From NCBI GenBank assembly GCA_963810915.1, contig CAWEPH010000001.1:124001-188000 (forward strand): a stretch of DNA of 64,000 nt, given 5' to 3'. A program made the translations under genes and the position numbers. How positions within the stretch are numbered: position 1 is the stretch's first letter; the number at the start of each line of letters is the position of its first letter. The notes under the pieces were generated by a model. The model saw only the letters and a program-made list of their open reading frames with translations, searched no databases and was not told the DNA's origin. Origin of the DNA: JAOUEA01 sp963810915 (GTDB taxonomy: Bacteria > Actinomycetota > UBA4738 > HRBIN12). This document shows positions 27,195 through 35,205 of the stretch, piece after piece.

Positions 27195-27533
27195 TTGAAG
27201 CTCGTGACGGCCATCGTGAAGCCCCACCGCATCGAGGAGGTCAAGGAAGCGCTCCGCGACCTCGGCGTGAACGGCCTCACCACGACGGACGTCGAGGGGT
27301 TCGGACGCCAGCGCGGGCACACCGAGGTCTACCGCGGCGCCGAGTACCAGGTGGACTTCGTGCCGAAGGTGAAGGTCGAGGTGCTCGTGGCGGACGACGA
27401 CGTGCAGGGCGTGGTGGACGCGGTGCTGAAGGCGGCGCGCACCGGCAAGATCGGCGACGGCAAGCTCTGGGTCACCGAGGCCGAGCAGGTGGTCCGCATC
27501 CGCACCGGCGAGATGGGGCCGGACGCCGTCTGA
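27195..27533 (+). CDS. glnB: P-II nitrogen regulatory protein
   Basis: 112 residues, full length. The T-loop reads 'GHTEVYRGAEYQVDFVPK' with both Tyr46 and the modification site Tyr51; the B-loop is 'AARTGKIGDGKLWV' and the C-terminal segment is 'VRIRTGE'. It senses 2-oxoglutarate and ATP/ADP. TTG start with GGAGGA seven bases ahead. The next gene encodes GlnD, which in actinobacteria adenylylates Tyr51. The ammonium transporter gene amtB that often precedes this pair is not here. Confidence 0.95.
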   Translation: MKLVTAIVKPHRIEEVKEALRDLGVNGLTTTDVEGFGRQRGHTEVYRGAEYQVDFVPKVKVEVLVADDDVQGVVDAVLKAARTGKIGDGKLWVTEAEQVVRIRTGEMGPDAV

Positions 27534-27546
27534 ACGCGCCGAGCCC

Positions 27547-30071
27547 GTGGGCGACGTGAGCCCCGCCGATCCGGTCGCCCGGCTCCGGGAGGATCTCGCC
27601 GCCCTCGACCGCGCCTACACGCCCGGCCATCAGGGTCGCTGGCTCGCCCACCGGCGCTCCGACGTGCTGGATGGCGCGCTGACGAGGCTCTTGGAGGCGG
27701 CCGCGGCGCCGGGGGGCATCGCCCTCGCGGCTCTCGGTGGCTACGGGCGGCGGCGAGCTGCTCCCGGGTTCCGATGTCGACCTGCTGATCGTGCATGACG
27801 GCGGCCGGGGGCCGACGGAGGTGGAGGCGCTCGCCCAGCGGATCCTCTATCCCCTGTGGGATGCCGGCCTGGATGTGGGCCAGGCCGTGCGCACCCCGGC
27901 CGAGTGCGTGGAGGCCGCCGCGGCCCGCCTTGACACCACGACCGCCATGCTCGATCTGCGGCCGATCGCCGGCGACGTGAGCCCTGGCGCACGAGGCCCG
28001 CGCGCGGGTGCTCGACGCCCGTCCGAGCGGATCCGCAGGGGCTTCGCCGAACGCCTGCGCGAGGCGCGCGCGGATCGGCGCGCGCGGTACGGCTCCGCCG
28101 CTCACCTGCTCGAGCCCGACCTGAAGGAAGGCGAGGGCGGGCTCCGCGACATCGCGACGCTGGGGTGGCTGGAGGCCGCCCTAGGCGAGCGGCTCGAGGA
28201 CGCCGGGCTCCTCAGGTCGCCCGAGCGCGATGCCCTCGATGCGGCCGCGGAGTTCCTGACGCGTGTCCGCAGCGCCCTTCACCTGGAGACCGGGAAGCGC
28301 ACCGATCGCCTCCCGCTCGATCATCAGCCGAGCGTCGCGCGTGCGATGGGGTTCACGGACGAGCCGCGCCTGATCGCCGAGGACGGCCTGATGCGCGCGG
28401 TCTTCGAGCACGCGCGGGCGGTGACCTACGTGGTGGACGCGGTGTTCGGACGGTTCCTGAGCCCGCAGGAGCCGATGGGCGTCTGCCGCGGTGGTTCGCC
28501 TGGACGCAGCGAGCGTCCTCGAAGCGCTGGCGGTCTCGGCGGAGGAGGGCTCGCCCGCCGGCTCCGGCCGTCCTCGACGCGATCGAGGGCGCCGATGTCG
28601 GGGATCCTGTGGTCTGGACGACGCCGGTGCGGAACGCGTTCCTCAGGATGCTGCGCGCCGGCGACGCGGGGGCAGACGGCCTGGAGACCCTCGACCGGCT
28701 CGGATCTGCTCGTGCGCTACCTGCCCGCTTGGGCCGACGTGCGATGCCGTCCCCAGCGCGATCCCTACCACCGGTTCACCGTCGATACCCACCTGAGCGC
28801 GGCCCTGCGGGAGATCGGCCGGATGGTGGCGCCCGGTCACGAGACGGACGACGCCGTCGAACGAGAGGCCGTCAAGCAGGTTGACGATATCGACGGCGTC
28901 CTCCTGGGCGCGCTCCTCCACGACGTGGGGAAGGTCGGCGCCGGAGGCCACGTGGAGATCGGGATCGAGGTCGCCGGGCGGACGCTCGCGGCGATGGGGG
29001 TCGCGGAAGCCACGCGGGACCTGGCCGCCTTCATGGTCGCCCAGCACCTCCTCCTCCCGGACACGGCCACGCGGCGTGACCTCACCGACGACGACCTGAT
29101 CCTCGATGTCGCCGCGGCGATCGGGACGCCGTCGCGCCTGGCCGCCCTGTACCTGCTGGCGAAGGCAGACGCCGCGGCGACCGGGCCGGCCGCCTGGACC
29201 CCGTGGCGGCGTTCCCTCGTCCGCGAGCTGGTCGCGAAGGTCCAGCGGGTCTTCGATCGCGGCGAGATGGGGACGGAGCTCGCCGAGCGGCTCGCCGACC
29301 GCGTGGGGCGGCTGCGGGATCTGTTGGCCGACGCACCCGAGGCCGAGGTCGAGCGGTTCGTCCTGCGCGATGCCGCGGGGCTACTTCCTGAGCGTCGACC
29401 CTGCCCGCGCCGCTCGGCACTTCGCCGCCATCGCTCCCGACGTCGGATCGCGCGAGGTGCGCGCCGTGACGGCACCGGGGACGAAACCGGGGACCTACGA
29501 GCTCCTCGTCGTGGCCGCCGACCGGTCGGGCCTGCTCTCGTGGATCGCCGGCGCGTTGGCGCTCGCTGGTCTGTCGATCCTCAGCGCGCAGGTCTTCACC
29601 ACCGAGGACGGCGTCGCGGCCGACCTCTTCGAGGTCGAGGGCGCCTTCGAGCCGGAGGTGGGGGAGCGCCGCTGGCGCGAGTTCCGCTCCACGCTGCGCA
29701 AGGCGATCGAGGGGCAGATCTCGCTCGAGCGCAGGGTGGCGGAGAAGCGCCGCCACTACCCGCCGCGTTCCGAGAGCCCGGTGACCGTGGCCGTGGACAA
29801 CGCGGCGTCGGACTTCTTCACGGTGATCGAGGTGGGTGCGCCGGACCGGATCGGGCTGCTGCACGACATCACGGCCGCCCTCGCGGAGCTCCGGCTCGAC
29901 GTGCACCTCGCGAAGGTGACGACGTACACGGGACGCGTGATCGACGCCTTCTACGTGCGCGACGCGCTCGGCGGAAAGGTCATCGACCCGGCGCAGGTGC
30001 GCGAGGTCGAAAGCGTGGTGCGCACCCACCTGGACGGGTTCGCCGACGACGACGCCGATCCCCGGCCCTAG
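27547..30071 (+). CDS. glnD: [protein-PII] nucleotidyltransferase GlnD (many frameshifts)
   Basis: Domain order is complete over several frames: nucleotidyltransferase ('LGGYGR...GELLPGSDVDLLIVHD'), GlnD linker ('EPDLKEGEGGLRDIATLGWLE'), HD phosphohydrolase ('YHRFTVDTHL', 'GALLHDVGKV') and two C-terminal ACT domains ('ELLVVAADRSGLLSWIAGAL', 'VIEVGAPDRIGLLHDITAAL'). Frame changes fall near 27752, 27982 and 28018 (compensating), 28485, 28555, 28703 and 29383. The enzyme modifies and demodifies P-II according to glutamine. So many independent indels with all motifs preserved point to consensus errors. GTG start 13 bases after glnB. Confidence 0.85.
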
Positions 30072-30074
30072 GCT
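30069..30074 (+). promoter_or_regulatory. -10 box (TAGGCT) for the ROK gene
   Basis: The TAG of this box is also the glnD stop codon. The ATG follows eight bases later, so the ROK gene may have its own leaderless promoter. Confidence 0.35.
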
Positions 30075-30082
30075 GGGTCGCG

Positions 30083-31079
30083 ATGATGACGGGACCCGAC
30101 GCCGCGACCGCATCCGACCCTGTCACCGGCGGCGTGGATCTGGGTGGGACGAAGATCCAGGCGATCGTCATGCGCGCGGAGGAGGTCGTCGGTCAGGCCC
30201 GAGCCGCCACGCCACAGACCGGGGCCGACGACGTGGCCGCCGCGATCGTCGAGAGCATCCGCGCCGCCCTGGGCGACGCCGGTGCATCCCTCCGCGCGCT
30301 CACCGCCGTCGGCATCGGGGCGCCCGGTCGGGCCGACGCCGGCGTCGTGTCGCACGCGCCGAACCTCCCCGGATTCCACGAGCCGTTCGCCTTGGGACGC
30401 GCCGTCTCGGAGGCTCTCGGCGGCGTGGCTGTGAGCGTCGACAACGACGTCGCGGTCGCCACGCTCGGCGAGTGGCGACGCGGTGCGGGACGCCCCTATC
30501 GGAGCATGTTGGGGGTGTTCGTCGGCACGGGCGTGGGCGGCGGCCTGGTGATCGACGGCCGGCCCTGGCACGGGCGCGGGGCGGCCGCCGAGATCGGTCA
30601 CATCACGGTGAAGCCGGACGGGCGCCGGTGCGGATGCGGGCAACGAGGGCACCTCGAGGCTTACGCGGGCCGGGTGAACATGGAGGCACACGCGCGTCGC
30701 CTCGCGGAGCACGGCCATCCGACCGTCCTGTTCGAGCTGATGGCCAAGCGCGGCCGAGACCGGCTCACGTCGGGCACGATCGCTCGGGCGCTGGAGCGAG
30801 GCGACGTCGTGGCGGCCGAGCTCATCGAGGAAGCGGTCTGGGCGCTCGGGATCGGGCTGGCGTCGGCGCAGAACCTGTTGGACGTGGAGGCGATCGTGAT
30901 CGGCGGCGGCCTGAGCGAGCGGTTCGGCGCCGCGTTCGTCGACCCGATCGCGCGCCGCGATCGTTCCCCGGCTGTTCGTCCCGGAGCATCCGCCCGCGAT
31001 ACTCAGGGCCGCGCTCGGCGACCTCTCCGGCGCGGTCGGGGCAGTGGTCCTGGCGGAGGGTCAGCCCACGACCCGATAG
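30083..31079 (+). CDS. ROK family sugar kinase (frameshift near the end)
   Basis: Likely glucokinase-type. 'GGVDLGGTKIQAIVM' is the phosphate loop, 'SVDNDVAVATLGEW' holds the catalytic Asp, 'GVFVGTGVGGGLVIDGRPWHGRGAAAEIGH' precedes the metal motif 'CGCGQRGHLEAYAG', where the usual third Cys is His. Near 30957 the frame shifts; the C-terminus continues 'RIVPRLFVPEHPPAILRAALGDLSGAVGAV' and stops at 31077-31079, overlapping the 3' end of the convergent cyclase gene. Confidence 0.82.
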
Positions 31080-32395
31080 AGCCGCCATCGGTCGGGAACG
31101 CCCTTGAGCTCGTGATCGCCGGCGTCTTCGAAGACCAGGCCGCTCCCGGCGGTCAGGTCCTTGACCGTCTGCGAGACCCAGATCTCCGAGGGGCCGGCGT
31201 GCGCCATGACCCGGGCACCGATCGACACGGCGAGCCCGCTGCACTTGCCCTCGATGAGTTCGCACTCGCCCGTGTGCAAGCCGGCGCGCACCTCGATCCC
31301 GAGCGACCGAACCGCGTGCACGATCTCCACGGCGCAGCGGATCGCCCGGGCGGGACCGTCGAAGCGCACGTAGAAGCCGTCCCCGGCGGTGTCCTGCTCG
31401 AGGCCTCGGAACCGCGTGAGCTCGGCGCGCACCGCCGCGTGATGCTGCTCCACGAGTGCCTTCCATCCCCGATCGCCCAGCGAGGCCTGCCGCTCGGTCG
31501 ATCCGACGATGTCGGTGAAGAGCACGGTGGCGAGGATGCGGTCGATCTCAGGTGCCGGGCGGCTGCCCGTCACGAACTCCTCGACCTCGTCGAGGATCGC
31601 GTCCCCGTCCCCGATGAAGGGGAGGTGATCGTCGCCGTCGAACTCGACCAACCGCGCGCCTTCGATCTGCTCCGCGACATAGGTCGCTTGTACCTCAGAG
31701 ACGATCCGGTCGCCGCGGCGGTGGAGCACGAGCGTCGGCACGTGGATCGTGGGGAGCACGCGCCGAACGTCGACGTCGGTGAAGATCCGAGCGAGCTCCT
31801 CGTACGCGCTCGGGCTGGCCACGAGACGTTCGAATCGGGCCCACCACGCGACGAACCGATCGTCGTCGGCGATCGAAGGGGCCTGCAGATCCAGGTTCCG
31901 CGCGGTTCCCACCTCCCGCACGAAGCGCTCCACGAACGCCGCCTGGTCCTCCGGCGACTTCCCGTGCGGGAAGTCTGGCGCGCTCACGGTCTTCGCGACG
32001 GGCGCGTAGAGGATCAAAGCCTTCGTCCGGTCGGGGTGCGTCGCGGCGAACAGCAACGCCATCGACGCTGCCCGAGCGCTCCCGAACATCACCGCGGCGT
32101 CGCTCCCTGCCGCGTCGAGCACCGCTTCGACGTCGTCCCGCTGCAACTCGATCGACGGCGGTTCCGGACCGCGGTCGGACAGCCCAACGCCGCGCATGTC
32201 GAACAAGATCAGCCGTGAGAACGAGGCGAGCCGCTCCAGGAACCGAGCCCACGTTGGTTCTTCCCACATGAGATCCAGGTTCGACCAGATCCCCGACGCA
32301 TAGACGAGGTCCACCGGTCCGTCCCCGACGACCTGGTAGGCGATGGACGTCCCGTCCGCGGCCTTCGCGTAGCGGGTGTCGGGGCGATCGGGCAT
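31061..32395 (-). CDS. alpha/beta-hydrolase fused to class III adenylate/guanylate cyclase domain (1)
   Basis: About 444 residues from the preferred start (the frame is open to 32464). The N-terminal half is an alpha/beta-hydrolase ('DTRYAKAADGTSIAYQVVGDGPVDLVY', 'LFDMRGVGLSDRG', 'GSARAASMALLFAATHP', where the nucleophile position is GSARAA rather than GxSxG). The C-terminal half is a class III cyclase domain: 'LFTDIVGSTERQ', 'DTAGDGFYVRFDGPARA', 'VRAGLHTGECELIEGKCSGLAVSIGARVMA'. The usual Asn of VNxAAR is Ser, so cyclase activity is doubtful. Architecture as in mycobacterial Rv1900c. A close paralogue lies at 32850-34180. Confidence 0.82.
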   Translation of the reverse strand: MPDRPDTRYAKAADGTSIAYQVVGDGPVDLVYASGIWSNLDLMWEEPTWARFLERLASFSRLILFDMRGVGLSDRGPEPPSIELQRDDVEAVLDAAGSDAAVMFGSARAASMALLFAATHPDRTKALILYAPVAKTVSAPDFPHGKSPEDQAAFVERFVREVGTARNLDLQAPSIADDDRFVAWWARFERLVASPSAYEELARIFTDVDVRRVLPTIHVPTLVLHRRGDRIVSEVQATYVAEQIEGARLVEFDGDDHLPFIGDGDAILDEVEEFVTGSRPAPEIDRILATVLFTDIVGSTERQASLGDRGWKALVEQHHAAVRAELTRFRGLEQDTAGDGFYVRFDGPARAIRCAVEIVHAVRSLGIEVRAGLHTGECELIEGKCSGLAVSIGARVMAHAGPSEIWVSQTVKDLTAGSGLVFEDAGDHELKGVPDRWRLYRVVG

Positions 32396-32592
32396 CAGGT
32401 CGCGACTCGGCAGAGACATCCCGGCGGGGAAGGTCGACGGCTCGGCCACCCAGGATCGCCACACGTGGAGTTGACGAAGACAGGATCCGATGAGCCCGCC
32501 CGATGGTTCTCCATGGTCACCTCGCCGGACCAGATAGAGGATCGACGGCCTTGTCAGTCGGGGTCGCGCCTCCGCGGGGAGTCATGTCTGAC

Positions 32593-32669
32593 TCATCCCT
32601 TGGAGTGCAAGATGTCTTCGAGGCGCTTCGCCATCTTCGGGCTGGCCCCCTCGTCCTCATGCTTGAAGT
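32593..32669 (-). pseudogene. remnant R1: 3' end of a DUF72 gene
   Basis: Twenty-four codons ending in a stop read 'FKHEDEGASPKMAKRLED' and then ILHSKG. They align without gaps to the last codons of the complete DUF72 gene at 39408-40140 ('FKHEDLGAVPQMAKRLED', ILRSKA). Upstream, similarity stops abruptly at about 32670. No start or further coding sequence is present. Confidence 0.75.
32599..32669. repeat. direct repeat R1 (DUF72 3' end)
   Basis: About 71 bases, in the same orientation as R3 at 39413-39484 and, over its first 27 bases, R2 at 34262-34289. Shared core: GGAGTGCAAGATGTCTTCGA with few mismatches. Confidence 0.75.
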
Positions 32670-32686
32670 GATCGCGGCATGCCCCA

Positions 32687-32735
32687 GATACATTGCAGCA
32701 CAACGGCACTCTAGCACTGGGTAGTGCTCTGTATC
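32687..32735. repeat. nested inverted repeats (cruciform)
   Basis: Outer arms GATACA (32687-32692) and TGTATC (32730-32735) enclose a hairpin with arms AGCACT (32713-32718) and AGTGCT (32723-32728) around GGGT. It lies just inside repeat R1. Confidence 0.45.
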
Positions 32736-32771
32736 AAGCCTCCCACGACCAGCACTTTCACATTTCTCGCG

Positions 32772-32799
32772 GCGCTGATGTTGCCCAAAGTGTTGCCTG
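32772..32799. repeat. 28-base inner repeat, copy A
   Basis: Identical at 27 of 28 positions to 39349-39376 in the same orientation; it begins GCGCTGATGTTGCCCAAA and contains TGTTGCC twice. Both copies lie on the inner side of a DUF72 3' end. Confidence 0.7.
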
Positions 32800-32849
32800 A
32801 TTTGCTTTAGTTCGTCCGTCCGGCGCCGCCGACGTCGTTGCGGCGAACG

Positions 32850-34180
32850 TCAGGCCACGACCCGGTAGAGGTGCCAACGGTCGGGGACGCCCTTCAGTTC
32901 GTGCTCGCCGGCGTCCTCGAATGTGAGGCCGGAGCCAGCGGTCAGATCCTTGACAGTTTGCGACACGAGGACCTCCGAAGGCCCGCCAAGGCCCCGACGC
33001 GCGCGCCGATCGCCGCGGTCGGTCCGCCGAAGCGACCGTCGATCACCTCGCACTCACCTACGTGCACGCCGGCGCGGATCTCGAGGTCGAGGTCGCGCAC
33101 CCGCTTGGTGATCGCTTCGGCACACCTGACGGCTCCGGCGGGGCCGGCGAATGTCGCAAAGAAGCCGTCGCCGGCCGTGTCGACCTCGGCACCGTGGAAG
33201 GAGGCGAGTTCGGCCCGCACCAGCGCATGATGGCGCTCGAGCAGCGCCTTCCATGCCTCCGCGCCCAGGCGGAATGCGGTCTCGGTGGAGCCAACGATGT
33301 CGGTGAACAGCACCGCTCGCAGTTCTCGGTCCGACGCGACCGCCCGAGGTGCCACACCGATGAAGTCCCGTATCGCGGCGACGAGGGAGTCCTGGTCCCC
33401 AGCGGCTGAGTAGTGCTCCGAGCCCGGGAGCGTCACCAACGTCGCCCCGGGGATGGCGCTCGCGACGTAGGCTGCTTCCTCCGTCCCCTCCTCGAACTCG
33501 CGCACCAGGCAGAGCGTCGGCACGCCGATCGATGGAAGCACGTCACGGATATCGGTCTCATAGGTGCGGCGGAGCAGCTCGGCCGCGTCGCCGGGCGCGA
33601 CCCAGTGGCGCTGGAGGCGCGCGTACCATCGGACGAGCTCGCGGTCACCCACCATCGAGGGCGTCACCTCACCCATGAATTCGGCTGCGTACGCGTCGGT
33701 GCCCCAGCCCGCGCGCACGGCCTCTTCGCCGGCACGTGCCTGGTCCTCTGTAACGCCCCACGGGTAGCCCTCATCGATGGTGCCGCGAGCAGTCGGATCG
33801 AACAGACAGAGAGCACGGACCCGGGGCGGATACATCGCCGTGAAGAGCGGAGCCACCATGTTCCCGGCGCTGACGATGACCGTCGATCGCGAACCCGCCG
33901 TATCGAGGACGGTGAGGATGTCCCGTGCTTCCGTCTCGAGATCGGGGAGCCCGGCGTACCGATCCGAGAGACCGGTGCCGCGCATGTCGTGGCGGATCAC
34001 GCGCGCGAACGCGTTCAGCTTCTCGGTCAACGCAGGGATGAGCGGATGCTCCCACTGGAGTTCGAGCCCGCCGTTGAAGCTGTGGAGCCACAGGATGTCG
34101 ACCGGGCCGTCGCCCACAACGTGGTAGGCGATGTGCACCCCGTCGGCGGTCGTGGCGTAGCGGGTCTCTGGCACGTCCAC
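32850..34180 (-). CDS. alpha/beta-hydrolase fused to class III cyclase domain (2), frameshifted
   Basis: Paralogue of 31061-32395 with the same two halves: 'ETRYATTADGVHIAYHVVGDGPVDI', 'RHDMRGTGLSDRYAG', then 'LFTDIVGSTETAFRLG', 'DTAGDGFFATFAGPAGAVRCA', 'IRAGVHVGECEVIDGRFGG'. Near 32990 the frame shifts; the last 37 residues continue 'SEVLVSQTVKDLTAGSGLTF' to a stop at 32850, nearly identical to the end of paralogue 1. GTG start at 34180 chosen to match the paralogue; the frame is open to 34249. The nucleophile region 'VSAGNMVAPLF' lacks GxSxG. Confidence 0.78.
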
Positions 34181-34256
34181 CGATGCATCTTCCCCATCAA
34201 CTCGCTGAGGCACAACCGCTCCGGCGGCGGGGGGCCCGCGAGGGGTCACGGCAGCC

Positions 34257-34289
34257 TTAGCCTTTGGAGTGCAGGATGTCTTCCAGACG
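34257..34289 (-). pseudogene. remnant R2: last codons of a DUF72 gene
   Basis: Eleven codons including the stop read RLEDILHSKG, as in R1. The plus-strand core 34262-34289 is a direct repeat of R1 and R3. It lies just upstream of cyclase 2, much as R1 lies upstream of cyclase 1. Confidence 0.65.
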
Positions 34290-34451
34290 TATCGGATGCT
34301 CGCCGCCTACTTCACGATGGCACGCACAGCGATTGAAGCGTTCGGCGGGACGGTCGAGAAGTTCATCGGCGATGCGGTCGTGGGTGTCTTCGGTGTCCCC
34401 GCCGCCCACGAGGACGATCCCGAGCGCGCGGTGCGCGCGGGACTGCGGATC
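34290..34451 (+). pseudogene. cyclase domain fragment (5' part of a split cyclase gene)
   Basis: Plus-strand codons read 'MLAAYFTMARTAIEAFGG', 'TVEKFIGDAVVGVFGVPAAH' and 'EDDPERAVRAGLRI', the metal-binding and substrate-binding core of a class III cyclase very similar to 53771-56941. The sequence before this core is lost at repeat R2 and the rest is cut off at 34451. A matching C-terminal TPR part of such a protein lies in the same orientation at about 38860-39330. Confidence 0.75.
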
Positions 34452-35190
34452 TCAAGGAGGCCGAGGAACTTACCTCGGTTGGGGGAGCACCACTGAAGCT
34501 CCGGGTCGGGCCCGGGTGTCCGATGGGGACGACGTAGAGCGGCGCCTCTCCCGGGCCGATGCCGAGTGCCGCGCGGAGGTCGTCATCGGAGAACGCCCCG
34601 ATCGGCACCGCGGCGAGGCCGAGAGCCGTCGCCTCCAGCAGGAGGTTCTGACAGACGTGGCCGGCCTCGAGGTGCACATAACGTTCGGCACGATCCCCGT
34701 ACTTGACTGCGGTGCGTGCGACCACCCCGGTGATCACGATGAGCGTCGGCGCGGCAGCGGCAGGCTGCTGCCCCGTCGCGTCGGCGATGCGCGACCGTCG
34801 GTCCTCGCGCTCGAGCTCCACGGTCGCATGGGCATCTGCGACGTAGCGGCGCAGGGACCCCGGCGTCGCGACGTAGATCTCGATCGGATACAACGCACCG
34901 GCCGACGGTGCGGTCCTGCCTCCCCACGAAGCGGTGACCCCCTGCGCCGCCCACAGGAGTCGGGAGATCGTCGGTTCATCGAGAGGTGCGTTCGTGAAGG
35001 TCCGGACGGAGCGCCGTTCGGCGAGCACGTGGTCGATGGTGTCGGCATCGCCCAAGTTCGGAGACGGCAAGGGCGTCGCCGCCCTCGACGGCGTTCGAGT
35101 TGACGCGTCCTTCGAGCATGCGCTCGCGAACGCCAGGGTCCCCGCGATCAGGAAGGTACGTCGGGGTATCTGCGTCGCGTCTCGCGCCAT
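34363..35190 (-). CDS. SagB-type nitroreductase family lipoprotein
   Basis: 275 residues. The start carries a Tat-like 'PRRTFLIAG' and a lipobox ending at Cys25 ('LAFASAC'), so the protein should be exported folded with its FMN and lipid-anchored. The nitroreductase core shows 'LAERRSVRTFTNAPL', 'LLWAAQGVTASWGG', 'RTAPSAGALYPIEIYV' and 'HLEAGHVCQNLLLEATALGLAAVPIGAF'. The natural end is probably near 'YVVPIGHPGP'; the last ~30 codons are antisense to the cyclase fragment and look like read-through into foreign sequence. No peptide precursor or cyclodehydratase is nearby. Confidence 0.8.
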   Translation of the reverse strand: MARDATQIPRRTFLIAGTLAFASACSKDASTRTPSRAATPLPSPNLGDADTIDHVLAERRSVRTFTNAPLDEPTISRLLWAAQGVTASWGGRTAPSAGALYPIEIYVATPGSLRRYVADAHATVELEREDRRSRIADATGQQPAAAAPTLIVITGVVARTAVKYGDRAERYVHLEAGHVCQNLLLEATALGLAAVPIGAFSDDDLRAALGIGPGEAPLYVVPIGHPGPTRSFSGAPPTEVSSSASLRSAVPRAPRARDRPRGRRGHRRHPRPHRR

Positions 35191-35205
35191 GGGCTTCCCC
35201 TTCGC

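Larger units (their letters stand above)
32396..32849. other. intergenic stretch holding repeat R1, a cruciform and an inner repeat copy
   Basis: No gene is seen in these 454 bases, unless the cyclase starts at the upstream GTG (32464). It contains the DUF72 3'-end remnant (32593-32669), nested inverted repeats (32687-32735) and one copy of a 28-base repeat (32772-32799). Parts are clearly more AT-rich than the surroundings. Confidence 0.7.

Noticed and set aside
27547..30071. Programmed ribosomal frameshifting in glnD
   Set aside because: Breaks are too many, go in both directions, lack slippery heptamers and stimulatory structures, and fall in many unrelated genes too.
27737..32218. Very long open frame through glnD, ROK and antisense of the cyclase gene
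   Set aside because: It merges correct and shifted segments of separate genes; no single protein family spans it.
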